A stretch of DNA of 64,000 nucleotides from Streptomyces sp. GS7 (GTDB lineage Bacteria; Actinomycetota; Actinomycetes; Streptomycetales; Streptomycetaceae), in the NCBI RefSeq assembly GCF_009834125.1, contig NZ_CP047146.1, positions 930,001 to 994,000 of the forward strand. Reading direction: 5' to 3'. The notes below the pieces were generated by a model that saw only the letters and a program-made list of their open reading frames with translations, was not told the origin of the DNA and searched no databases. The translations under genes and the position numbers were made by a program. Each line of letters starts with the position of its first letter. The stretch's first letter is position 1. Positions 45,145 through 52,710 of the stretch are shown here, piece after piece.

Positions 45145-45180
45145 GAGGGCCCGTCCCGGACCGATCCGGGGCGGGCCCTC
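45145..45180. terminator. hut operon terminator
   Basis: GAGGGCCCGTCCCGGA (45145-45160) pairs with TCCGGGGCGGGCCCTC (45165-45180) with a single G-T pair and the loop CCGA. It lies between hutI and the convergent sigma gene. Confidence 0.87.
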
Positions 45181-45228
45181 GTGTGCACGGGCGACCGCCG
45201 GCCTCGGGGGCCGGCCGCGACCGCGGGA

Positions 45229-46167
45229 CTACTCCTCGATCATCAGGCCCTTGCGGAGCCGTACGAGGGTGCGGGAGAGCAGCCGGGAGACGTGCATCTG
45301 GGAGATGCCCAACTCCTCGCCGATCTCGGACTGCGTCATGTTGGCGACGAAGCGCAGCGAGAGGATCTTCCGGTCCCGCGGCGGGAGTTCGGCGATCAGC
45401 GGCTTGAGCGACTCGACGTACTCGATGCCTTCGAGGCCGTGGTCCTCATAGCCGATGCGGTCCGCCAGCGCGCCTTCGCTGTCGTCCTCCTCGGGCTGGG
45501 CGTCCAGCGAGCTCGCGGTGTACGCGTTGCTCGCGGCCATCCCTTCGACGACCTCGTCATTGGTGATGCCGAGGCGCTCGGCGAGTTCCTTCACCGTGGG
45601 GGCGCGGTCCAGCTTCTGCGCCAGCTCGTCGCCCGCCTTGGCCAGGTCCAGGCGGAGTTCCTGCAGTCGCCTCGGTACGCGCACCGACCAACTGGTGTCG
45701 CGGAAGAAGCGCTTGATCTCGCCGACGATGGTCGGCATCGCGAACGTCGGGAACTCCACGCCGCGGCTGGGTTCGAAGCGGTCGATCGCCTTGATCAGGC
45801 CGATGGTGCCGACCTGGACGATGTCCTCCATGGGTTCGCTGCGGGAGCGGAACCGGGAGGCCGCGAACTTCACCAGCGCGAGGTTGAGCTCGACCAGGGT
45901 GTTGCGGACGTACGCGTATTCGTGGGTGCCTTCTTCCAGCGATTCCATGCGCTCGAAGAGGGTTTTGGACAGGGCCCTCGCGTCCACCGGACCCACCTCG
46001 TCGAACGGCGGGATCTCGGGCAGACCGTCGATCTCGGTCACATCCACCGGATCGGATTCGGCGGCGTGCGGCTGGGAAGGGATGTGCCCGGTCGGGTCGG
46101 ACGGGGGTGTCGACGATGCGGGGCTCCGGTTGTCTTCGGTGCGCAATTCGTCGAGCCGGGGTGACAT
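45229..46167 (-). CDS. sigI: SigB/SigF-type stress sigma factor (sigI)
   Basis: Alternative sigma factor of 312 aa, sigma-70 group 3. Region 2 is 'LVELNLALVKFAASRFRSRS' and 'EDIVQVGTIGLIKAIDRFEP', with 'GVEFPTFAMPTIVGEIKRFF' and 'SVRVPRRLQELRLDLA'. Region 3 and region 4 are 'RAPTVKELAERLGITNDEVV' and 'LPPRDRKILSLRFVANMTQS' with the terminal helix-turn-helix 'EIGEELGISQMHVSRLLSRT'. It is divergent from genes for a STAS antagonist and a HATPase anti-sigma kinase, giving a complete partner-switching module as described for sigI/arsI/prsI of S. coelicolor. The ATG at 46167 has GGAGG 6 bases away. The first 60 residues are acidic and variable. Confidence 0.94.
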   Translation of the reverse strand: MSPRLDELRTEDNRSPASSTPPSDPTGHIPSQPHAAESDPVDVTEIDGLPEIPPFDEVGPVDARALSKTLFERMESLEEGTHEYAYVRNTLVELNLALVKFAASRFRSRSEPMEDIVQVGTIGLIKAIDRFEPSRGVEFPTFAMPTIVGEIKRFFRDTSWSVRVPRRLQELRLDLAKAGDELAQKLDRAPTVKELAERLGITNDEVVEGMAASNAYTASSLDAQPEEDDSEGALADRIGYEDHGLEGIEYVESLKPLIAELPPRDRKILSLRFVANMTQSEIGEELGISQMHVSRLLSRTLVRLRKGLMIEE

Positions 46168-46437
46168 GGGTCTCCTCCATCGTTCTCGGCATATGGCTGC
46201 CGATGCCTCTACGTGAAACTGCGGTGTGCGGCGCCTCCAAAGCCGGCCGTTTCGAATGTGTCCTTCTACGCCTACCTGGCTTTGCCTGAAGATGGCAAGT
46301 GCGCGATGTCCGTATTTCGGCGATATGCCCATTGTTTGGCTACCGGTGGGCGTCATGAAGGCGTAGGGTTCTTCAAGCGCAGTCGCAAGCAGTGTCGTAT
46401 GCAAAACAGTCGTCTAGGCAGCAAGGGGTGCGCGCGC

Positions 46438-46806
46438 ATGGACCGCGGGACGGTCGGCAGTGCGAGCCGGGGCCGGCTTCACGTCGAGATCCGCCATCAC
46501 GGCGCCAGCGCGGTCGTGACCGTCGCGGGTGAGCTCGATCACCACACCGCGGATCTGTTGCGTGAGTCACTGGAGGGCTGTGTCGACGACGGATACGCAC
46601 GCCTCGTGGTGGACTGCTCACCCCTTGAATTCATGGATTCCACCGGGCTGAACGTGCTGCTCGGTGCGCGCCTGAAAGCGGAGGCCGCGGGGGGTGGGGT
46701 CCATCTGGCCGGGATGCAGCCGGTGGTCGCCCGGGTTTTCGAGATCACCGGCGCGGAGGCGGTCTTCACGGTGCACGACTCACTCGAAGCGGCCCTGGCC
46801 GACTGA
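46438..46806 (+). CDS. arsI: Anti-sigma factor antagonist (STAS domain)
   Basis: A 122-aa STAS protein that binds the anti-sigma kinase when unphosphorylated and thereby frees the sigma factor. The domain covers about residues 13-120: 'AVVTVAGELDHHTADLLRES', the phosphorylatable Ser in 'SPLEFMDSTGLNVLLGARLK', and the final helix 'EITGAEAVFTVHDSLEAAL'. The ATG at 46438 has AAGGGG upstream; an in-frame ATG at 46399 would add 13 residues. It is 270 bases from and divergent to sigI and followed by the kinase gene. Assignment as arsI is by context and family. Confidence 0.92.
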   Translation: MDRGTVGSASRGRLHVEIRHHGASAVVTVAGELDHHTADLLRESLEGCVDDGYARLVVDCSPLEFMDSTGLNVLLGARLKAEAAGGGVHLAGMQPVVARVFEITGAEAVFTVHDSLEAALAD

Positions 46807-46978
46807 CCCGGCCGCGGTGTCCGGATGGTTGTATTCCGGGCACGTAGTCCGTGTCACAACTTCCGTACCCAAGAAGTGGGTGTTCTCACGGTCCGCTCGG
46901 GCAGGAGACACCTGAATCCGTTGAATCAGTCAGGCAGCTGTTTTCCGTGAAATGGCGAATCGGTGAGGTGAAGCGCTG

Positions 46979-47515
46979 ATGAGCACCACCCGGCCGTACC
47001 CGCCGGGCGATCTCGGCCCGGAGCCGGGCCCCCATAGCCTTGACGGCATGGGTGGTGCCCCCACCGCCGGTGCTTCCGCCGACGCCCCGGCCTCCGCCGC
47101 CCCGGCGGGCCAGATCCGCCGGCTGCGCCTGGCGGGCACCCGGGGCGCCGTGGCGCGGGCCCGCGACTTCGCGCGCGAGGCCCTGCAGGACTGGGGCTGG
47201 CTGCCGGCCGGCAACGCCGACCAGCGTGCCGCGGCCGAGGATGTGCTGCTCGTCGTCTCGGAGTTGGTGACCAACGCCTGCCTGCACGCCGACGGCCCCG
47301 AGGAGCTGCGGCTGCGCTGTACGGCCAAGGTGCTGCGCCTGGAGGTCAGCGACCTGGGCGCGGGTTCGCCGGCGCCGCGCAGCCCGCACCGCCCCGGACG
47401 CCCCGGCGGCCACGGCATGTTCATCGTGCAGCGGCTGTGCCTGGACTGGGGCGTGGTGCGCAACACCGACGGCGCGGGCAAGACCGTCTGGGCGGAGCTC
47501 GCCGCACCGTCCTGA
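46979..47515 (+). CDS. prsI: Anti-sigma factor kinase (HATPase_c, RsbW type)
   Basis: A 178-aa GHKL-fold anti-sigma protein and Ser kinase for the STAS antagonist. After about 45 disordered Ala/Pro-rich residues the ATPase fold has N-box 'AEDVLLVVSELVTNACLHAD', G1-like 'LRLEVSDLGAGSPAP' and G2 'RPGRPGGHGMFIVQRLCLDW'. The N-box Asn and the Asp-x-Gly are intact, so ATP binding is expected. It starts with ATG at 46979, 172 bases after the antagonist, and is probably cotranscribed with it. It sequesters SigI in the unstressed cell (inference from family and context). Confidence 0.92.
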   Translation: MSTTRPYPPGDLGPEPGPHSLDGMGGAPTAGASADAPASAAPAGQIRRLRLAGTRGAVARARDFAREALQDWGWLPAGNADQRAAAEDVLLVVSELVTNACLHADGPEELRLRCTAKVLRLEVSDLGAGSPAPRSPHRPGRPGGHGMFIVQRLCLDWGVVRNTDGAGKTVWAELAAPS

Positions 47516-47538
47516 CGGTGGGCGAGCCATCGGCGAGC

Positions 47539-47564
47539 GAGCGCGGGCCTGCGGGCCCGCGCTC
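47539..47564. terminator. Terminator after prsI
   Basis: GAGCGCGGGCC (47539-47549) pairs perfectly with GGCCCGCGCTC (47554-47564) around TGCG. It separates the sigI module from the surface operon. Confidence 0.8.
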
Positions 47565-47720
47565 TGTCGTGTCGGGACTGCGTCGTGTCAGGGCTGCCGC
47601 CGCCCGATTGGGCTGTGCTGTGCCTTCCCTCGACAAGGTCCCCGGCGTACCTTGAGCGACCCATCTGATGTGCCGTCAGTAACTTCGGCGGTGCGCTACC
47701 CGGGAGAAGGGGAACTCAAG

Positions 47721-48437
47721 GTGGCCCGCTTCCACGCACAGCACGGCAGCCGGCGCCGGGCGGCCGGCCTGGCCGCGACGGCGGCGCTGACGGCCGGATC
47801 CGCGGTGATGCTCGCCGCGCCGGCCGCGCACGCCGAGGTCGTCGACGTCAACTACCAGTGCAGGACACCGATCGGCAACAAGGGCGCGGTATCGCCCATC
47901 GACATCAAGGGGACCCCCAGCGGGGGAGCGTACAAGCTCGTCATGTCCTTCCAGAAGGGCGTCTCCTCCAGCCCCGTCGAGCTGGGCAAGGGCGCGATGA
48001 AGCCGAGCGCGCTGATCAAGCTGGGCGGTGCGGAGAACGGTACGGTGCCGGTCTCCGGACCCCCCAACGCCGAGGCGATACCGGCCAACACCCCCATCAA
48101 GATCAGCGACTTGAGCGGTACGTACACGCCCAGGGCGAGCGGCAAGGTCACCTTCACCGCTTCGACCCTCACCATCAAGGCGCTGGGCACCACCACCACG
48201 TGTACGCCGAGCAACAGCCCCAAGCCCTCGCTGACGCTGGACGTGAAGGCCGCCGGCGGCTCCGGCGGCAGCACGGGTGGCAGTACCGGCGGCGCGGGCG
48301 GCTCGTCCGGTGGTGGTCAGCTGCCGCAGACCGGACCCGCGGACTCCGCCATCGCGCTGGGCACCCTCGGCGGCACCGTCCTGCTGGCCGGCGCGGCCGG
48401 CGCACTCTGGCTGACCCGCCGTCACCAACGGGCCTGA
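47721..48437 (+). CDS. Sortase-type surface protein, LPQTG, single copy of shared domain
   Basis: A 238-aa exported wall-anchored protein. The signal peptide runs to about residue 40 ('ATAALTAGSAVMLAAPAAHA'). The mature domain (42-175) begins 'VNYQCRTPIGNKGA', ends 'IKALGTTTTCTPSNSP', and is conserved with two domains of the fourth operon gene; the Cys at each end may form a disulfide. A Gly/Ser linker leads to LPQTG (48321-48335), a hydrophobic span and a basic tail, the classic sorting signal. The GTG at 47721 has GAAGGGG eight bases before it; a longer frame from 47652 is less likely. It heads the four-gene operon. Its function is unknown. Confidence 0.88.
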   Translation: MARFHAQHGSRRRAAGLAATAALTAGSAVMLAAPAAHAEVVDVNYQCRTPIGNKGAVSPIDIKGTPSGGAYKLVMSFQKGVSSSPVELGKGAMKPSALIKLGGAENGTVPVSGPPNAEAIPANTPIKISDLSGTYTPRASGKVTFTASTLTIKALGTTTTCTPSNSPKPSLTLDVKAAGGSGGSTGGSTGGAGGSSGGGQLPQTGPADSAIALGTLGGTVLLAGAAGALWLTRRHQRA

Positions 48438-48456
48438 CGCACACCGGGAGCCGCCG

Positions 48457-49464
48457 ATGCCGTTCCGTACTCGCGCCGCGGTCACCGTCGCGGCCGTCGC
48501 GGCCGCCGCCGTCCTGCTGAACTCCGCCCCGGCCGCGGCCCGCCCGGCCGCCGCCCCCGCCGCGCCGGGCTGGTCCGCCGCGCCCAGCGGGGCGGACCGC
48601 GCGTACTTCTACCTGGAGGGCGCGCCGGGCACCGCCATGACCGACCGGCTGGCCGTCGGCAACCCCTCCGACCGGGCCGTCACCGTACGGCTGCGGGGCG
48701 ACGGGGCCCGGGACGGGGCCGGCGCGTGGCTGCTGTTCGGCGCGGCGGAGGTGACCGTTCCGCCGCGCACCCGGGCGACCGTGCCGTTCACCGTGACGGT
48801 GCCGCGGGACGCCTCCTCCGGAGACCACCCCGGCACCATCGTCGCCACCGGGCCGGGCGCGCCGGGCGCCCGGTTCCGGGTGCCGGTGCGGTTGCGGGTC
48901 ACCGGCCCCGCATTGTCCGCGCTGACCGTCGAGCGGGTGTCGGTACGCCGCCGGGGGAGTGCGGCGGTGATCCGGTACACGCTGGTCAACCGGGGGAACA
49001 CGGTGCTCAGGCCGCGGCTCGCGGTGCGCGCCGACGGCCTGTTCGGGCCGCTGCTGCGCCGCCCCGGCCGCGCCCTGCCGGTCACCCTCCTGCCCGGCGC
49101 ACAGGTCGACCGCACCGAGACCTGGCCCGATCCGCCCGCCCTCGACGCGGTGGACGTACGGCTCACCGCGACGGCGGCGGGCGGTGCGCACGACGCCGCC
49201 ACCGCCGGGTACACCGCCGTCCCCTGGGGCGCCGCCGCGCCGGCGCTCCTCCTGGCGGCGGGCGGCGGCTGGGCCGTCGTACGGCGCCGCCGGCGGGCCG
49301 GCCGCGCGGACCCGGCGGCGGTGGGCCCGGACGGCGAGGTGCCCGGTGCGGTGACGGAAGCCGCGGACGCGGGGACCGGCGCGAACAGCGGTACGGGGAC
49401 CGGCACTTGCGCGAGGACGGGCACAAGGACGGGCACGAGGACGGGATCAGGGGTGCGCGCGTGA
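48457..49464 (+). CDS. Exported protein with DUF916-like wall-binding domain and C-terminal membrane anchor
   Basis: A 335-aa exported protein with a Sec signal peptide ('AVTVAAVAAAAVLLNSAPAA'). Residues about 45-145 resemble the peptidoglycan-binding DUF916 domain of WxL-interacting proteins ('RAYFYLEGAPGTAMTDRLAV', 'NPSDRAVTVRLRGDG', 'TVPFTVTVPRDASSGDHPGT', 'IVATG'). A second beta domain ('VIRYTLVNRGNTVLRPRLAV') follows as in DUF3324. One C-terminal span ('APALLLAAGGGWAVVRRRRR') leaves a Thr/Gly-rich cytoplasmic tail. The ATG at 48457 is 17 bases after the first gene's stop, and its TGA overlaps the next GTG. DUF916 similarity is judged by eye and needs a profile search. Confidence 0.8.
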   Translation: MPFRTRAAVTVAAVAAAAVLLNSAPAAARPAAAPAAPGWSAAPSGADRAYFYLEGAPGTAMTDRLAVGNPSDRAVTVRLRGDGARDGAGAWLLFGAAEVTVPPRTRATVPFTVTVPRDASSGDHPGTIVATGPGAPGARFRVPVRLRVTGPALSALTVERVSVRRRGSAAVIRYTLVNRGNTVLRPRLAVRADGLFGPLLRRPGRALPVTLLPGAQVDRTETWPDPPALDAVDVRLTATAAGGAHDAATAGYTAVPWGAAAPALLLAAGGGWAVVRRRRRAGRADPAAVGPDGEVPGAVTEAADAGTGANSGTGTGTCARTGTRTGTRTGSGVRA

Positions 49465-50618
49465 ACGGCGAGAGCGGGACAGCGACGGCCATCACCGGAG
49501 CCGCGGTCGCGGCGCCCCCAGGGGCACGCGCCCGGCCACCCCGCGGACGGCTCCGGGCGCGGCGGCGCCCCGGCCGCCGCCGCGCCCCGGCCCTGCTCGC
49601 GGCGCTCGCGCTCGCCCTGCTGCCCGCGCTCCTCCTCCCCGGCCCGTCCGCCGCCGCGGCCGACGGCGCGCCCTCGGCGGCGGTGGCGCAGAAGGAGGCC
49701 GGCACGGGCGGCAGCGTCACCGTGACCGGCCGGGGCTGGCGGCCCCACACCCTGCTGACGCTGCTGATCTGCGGGCAGAACATGATCGGCGGCACCAACT
49801 CCTGCGCCAACGGCGACGGACGGACCGTCACCACCGGCGCGGACGGCGCGTTCCGCACGAACCTGCCGGTCGCCGAACCGCCCAAGCCCTGCCCCTGCGT
49901 GGTGCACGTGGCGAGCGTGACCGGCCCGGCGGCCGGCGCGGACGCCGCGTTCAAGGTGGCCGGGCACCCGGTGGCGCCGCTGCCCCGGGACGTCAGCGCC
50001 GGCCGGCTGGCGGTGCTCGCGCAGCCCCGGCTGACCGGCAGCAGCGGGCTTCTGACCTGGTTCGGCGCACCGGCGCAGCGCGAACTGACCGTCACCGTCG
50101 GCAATCTCGGCTCGGCGCCGGCCAGGGACCCGGTCTTCCAGGTCGGCACCTCGCACGGCGTCTTCGCGCCCAAGTGGGAGGACCAGCAGTGGCGGGGAAC
50201 CGTCCCCGCCGGCCGGAAGGCCGAGGTCAGGCTCCCGGTGGAGCTGGCCGCCGGGGCGCACGGCGACTATCTGGTCTCCCTCAAGTACGGCGGCCGGCTG
50301 CTGGTCGAGCAGCCCTGGGGGGTCGGCCGGCCGTGGGGCGTGACGCTCTTCTGGGTGCTGCTCTGCGTGGTCGTCCCGACGGCCGTCTTCCGCGTCGGCA
50401 TGGCGATCGTGGACCGCGTCCGCCCCGCCCGCAGGACCACCGCCGCCCGCGGTCGGCGCGGCGGCGTCCGCCTCGCCCGTTACGCCGGCCGGCACACCAG
50501 GAACCGTGACCCCGGAGGGACGCCGGACGGCGCTCCCGTACTGCCGTGGTTCACCCCGGACACCGCACCGTCCACCACCACATCAACCGAACGACCGACG
50601 TCGAAAGGTTCTGCGTGA
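49461..50618 (+). CDS. Membrane-anchored exported protein with neocarzinostatin-like domain
   Basis: A 385-aa protein. After a basic N-terminus and a membrane span at about 45-70 ('PALLAALALALLPALLLPG') an Ig-like domain follows with 'GSVTVTGRGWRPHTLLTLLI', two Cys in 'CGQNMIGGTNSCANGDGRT' and a Cys pair in 'PKPCPCVVHVASVTG', similar to the neocarzinostatin/macromomycin apoprotein fold. A second beta domain lies near 200-290 ('LTVTVGNLGSAPARDPVFQ'). A C-terminal span ('VTLFWVLLCVVVPTAVFRVG') precedes a basic cytoplasmic tail. The GTG at 49461 overlaps the previous stop (GTGA), and its own TGA overlaps the next ATG (TGATG). No enediyne genes are nearby, so a structural role is more likely. Confidence 0.8.
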   Translation: MNGESGTATAITGAAVAAPPGARARPPRGRLRARRRPGRRRAPALLAALALALLPALLLPGPSAAAADGAPSAAVAQKEAGTGGSVTVTGRGWRPHTLLTLLICGQNMIGGTNSCANGDGRTVTTGADGAFRTNLPVAEPPKPCPCVVHVASVTGPAAGADAAFKVAGHPVAPLPRDVSAGRLAVLAQPRLTGSSGLLTWFGAPAQRELTVTVGNLGSAPARDPVFQVGTSHGVFAPKWEDQQWRGTVPAGRKAEVRLPVELAAGAHGDYLVSLKYGGRLLVEQPWGVGRPWGVTLFWVLLCVVVPTAVFRVGMAIVDRVRPARRTTAARGRRGGVRLARYAGRHTRNRDPGGTPDGAPVLPWFTPDTAPSTTTSTERPTSKGSA

Positions 50619-52111
50619 TGAGGCAACGGAGGAGAGCCGCGGTGGCCTCGGTGGCCGCGCTGGTGCTCGCGGGTGCGGGCGCGGTGGCCGTGGCCGGTAC
50701 CGCACAGGCAGCGGAGGTGTCCTACAAGACGGAGTGCCTGCCGCCGCCGATATCGGGGCTGCCGCCGATCGAGGGCACGACGAAGGTGGACGTCAGCGCG
50801 CCCGCGACCGCGAAGGTCGGCGACGAGATCACGGTGGTCTGGAAGACCGTCGAGGCCGCGTCGAAGAACCCCGACATCCTCGACCTGGGACAGAACACCG
50901 TCCAGCCGACCGGCACGATCACGGTCGCCGGGGCGCAGACCGGCGAGCTGCCGATGCAGGGGCCGCGGCAGAACCCGCCGATCCCCAAGGGCAGTCCGAT
51001 GACTCTGTCCGACATGACGGGCAAGCTGAAGCTGACCAAGCCCGGCGAGGTCACCCTGACGCCCGGCTTCTACAACATCAACGTCAACCAGCCGATCTCC
51101 ACGGACACCAAGTGCTCGCCCAAGGAGACGGTCCGTCCCGCGGTCACGGTCACGGTGACCGACGGCGGGGGCTCTTCCGGCGGGGCGAGCGGCGGGGCGA
51201 GTGGCGGGACGAGTGGCGGGACGAGCGGTGGGACCACCGCCGGTACGTCCTCAGGGGGCAGCACGGGCGGCGCCGGCGGCAGCAGCGCGGGCACCTCCGG
51301 CGGTACGGGCGGCCCCTCGGGCGGCACCGGGTCCTCCGGGTCCTCCGGGTCCTCCGGGTCCACCGGCGGTTCGGGCGGCTCCGGCGGTGACCCCGACGGC
51401 ACCGCGTACAAGGGCACCGAGGTCCAGGTCCCGTACGCCTGCAAGACGCCCATCGGGGACAAGAAGGCGACCTCGCCGGTGCAGATCAACGCCGTGAAGA
51501 AGAGCGGCGGTTACGACCTGACGGTGCAGTTCAAGAAGGCCGTCATGAACAGCCCGGCGGACATCCCGGCCGGCTCGGTCAAGCCGTCGATGGACGTCGC
51601 GGTGGGCGGCGCGGACAAGGGCTCGGTGACGACCGAGGGGCCCACCAACAGCAAGCCGATCAAGTCGGGCGATCCGATCGAGATCCCCGACCTGAAGGGC
51701 ACCTACAAGCCGGGCGCGACCGGCAAGGCCACACTCACGCCGGGCGTGCTCACCGTCAACGCCCTGGGGACGACCACCACCTGCACCCCGGAGACGGACC
51801 CCGGCGCCTCGCTCACCCTGAACACCTCGGCGCAGCCGGGTGGCACCTCCGGCGGTACGGCCGGTGGGACGGCCGGCGGCTCGGCGAGCGGTGCGGCGTC
51901 CGGCGGCACGTCCGGGTCGGCCGGCACGTCCGGGTCGGGCGGCACCTCCGGGGGCAGCGGCGGCCTGGCCAAAACCGGCGCCACCGACCACGGCGCGCTG
52001 ACCGCGCTCGGCATGCTCGCCGGCACCCTCGTGCTGCTCGGCGGCGCGGCCGGCGGTATGAGCCGTGGCTGGCGCAGCGCCCTCACTCCGGGGCGCAGGC
52101 TGCGGCGCTGA
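50618..52111 (+). CDS. Sortase-type surface protein, LAKTG, two related domains with Gly/Ser linkers
   Basis: A 497-aa wall-anchored protein. The signal peptide ends near residue 30 ('VAVAGTAQA'). Domain 1 (about 32-175) opens 'EVSYKTECLPPP' and closes 'STDTKCSPKETV'. A linker of about 75 Gly/Ser/Thr residues follows (51165-51395). Domain 2 (about 268-400) opens 'VPYACKTPIGDKKATSP' and closes 'NALGTTTTCTPETDP', close to the domain of the first operon gene. A second Gly/Ser linker leads to LAKTG (51965-51979), a hydrophobic span and a basic tail. LAxTG is the motif used by class E sortases of Streptomyces. The ATG at 50618 overlaps the preceding TGA. The sortase is not in this window. Confidence 0.88.
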   Translation: MRQRRRAAVASVAALVLAGAGAVAVAGTAQAAEVSYKTECLPPPISGLPPIEGTTKVDVSAPATAKVGDEITVVWKTVEAASKNPDILDLGQNTVQPTGTITVAGAQTGELPMQGPRQNPPIPKGSPMTLSDMTGKLKLTKPGEVTLTPGFYNINVNQPISTDTKCSPKETVRPAVTVTVTDGGGSSGGASGGASGGTSGGTSGGTTAGTSSGGSTGGAGGSSAGTSGGTGGPSGGTGSSGSSGSSGSTGGSGGSGGDPDGTAYKGTEVQVPYACKTPIGDKKATSPVQINAVKKSGGYDLTVQFKKAVMNSPADIPAGSVKPSMDVAVGGADKGSVTTEGPTNSKPIKSGDPIEIPDLKGTYKPGATGKATLTPGVLTVNALGTTTTCTPETDPGASLTLNTSAQPGGTSGGTAGGTAGGSASGAASGGTSGSAGTSGSGGTSGGSGGLAKTGATDHGALTALGMLAGTLVLLGGAAGGMSRGWRSALTPGRRLRR

Positions 52112-52160
52112 TCCGGGCGGCGGCCCGTAACGTCGCCTTCCGGCCGGCTCGCAAAAAGAC

Positions 52161-52190
52161 GGTGGCCGTCGGCTTTCGCCGACGGCCACC
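52161..52190. terminator. Terminator facing the small peptide gene
   Basis: GGTGGCCGTCGGC (52161-52173) pairs perfectly with GCCGACGGCCACC (52178-52190) around TTTC. On the minus strand it is followed by GTCTTTTTGC, so it is a good intrinsic terminator for the leftward peptide gene and may also serve the surface operon. Confidence 0.88.
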
Positions 52191-52215
52191 CGCCTTCTGC
52201 CCTACCCGCGGCGGC

Positions 52216-52392
52216 TCAGCCGCACTTGACGCCCCACAGAGCGGCGATCGCGCAGCCTCCCGCGTAGCCGACGCTCCCGTCCTGCCACTTCGCGGGGCTG
52301 CCCGAACCCAGGCTGGAAGCGTTGGCGGTCGCCGCACCCCCAAGGGTCAGAAGAGCGGCCAGGGCCCCGGCGGCGGCAATTTTCTTCAGCAT
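52216..52392 (-). CDS. Small secreted peptide (58-aa precursor)
   Basis: A short reading frame with a complete secretion signal. The N-terminus 'MLKKIAAAGALAALLTLGGA' with 'ATANA' fits a Sec signal peptide cleaved near residue 25, leaving about 33 residues. The mature part contains 'GSPAKWQDGSVGYAGG' and two Cys in 'CAIAALWGVKCG' at the very C-terminus that could form an 11-residue disulfide loop. The ATG at 52392 has GGGAG seven bases upstream, and an intrinsic terminator with a T run lies 26 bases after the stop. I do not recognise a family; it is not a chaplin by motif. It could be a surface, signalling or antimicrobial peptide (unproven). Confidence 0.8.
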   Translation of the reverse strand: MLKKIAAAGALAALLTLGGAATANASSLGSGSPAKWQDGSVGYAGGCAIAALWGVKCG

Positions 52393-52710
52393 GACAATGC
52401 TCCCGTTTTTCGTTCTGGGTACGCGGCGTTCTGCGACGTGTCATAGACAGCTTCTTGGCTGGTCAGGCCACGATTTCCGCGTACAGGGAGACATTAGGCA
52501 AGAGAATTGCGCGGCTCAACACATATGACGGACCATTAAATTGACGGTCCATTGGACTGCTGCGTGCGACGCGAATAGTCAGGGTGCTCAGAGGGTGATT
52601 TGGGGGAAATGGGAAAATGCGCCCCGAGGGAATGCTCCGGTGGAAACGCGGAAATGCGTGAGGGCTCCGGCAGCGAACTGCCGGAGCCCTCACGTGAGGT
52701 AAGGCGCGAC
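52393..52710. other. Gap between the small peptide gene and the POT transporter
   Basis: This region holds the promoter of the small peptide and the POT terminator at 52657-52694. Base composition is noticeably less GC-rich around 52490-52620 (for example AACACATATGACGGACCATT), possibly a promoter. No further gene is seen. Confidence 0.5.
52657..52694. terminator. 17-bp terminator after the POT transporter
   Basis: Arms 52657-52673 and 52678-52694 (CGTGAGGGCTCCGGCAG and its complement) are perfect around CGAA. The leftward transporter gene ends 17 bases before it. Confidence 0.87.

Noticed and set aside
46168..46437. SigB-type promoter between sigI and arsI
   Set aside because: A GTTT-N-GGG-like string near 46334 does not fit the spacing and -10 (GGGTAT) well enough to claim.
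49461..50618. Enediyne apoprotein gene
   Set aside because: The neocarzinostatin-like fold is present but the protein is membrane-anchored, lies in a surface operon, and no enediyne biosynthesis genes are nearby.
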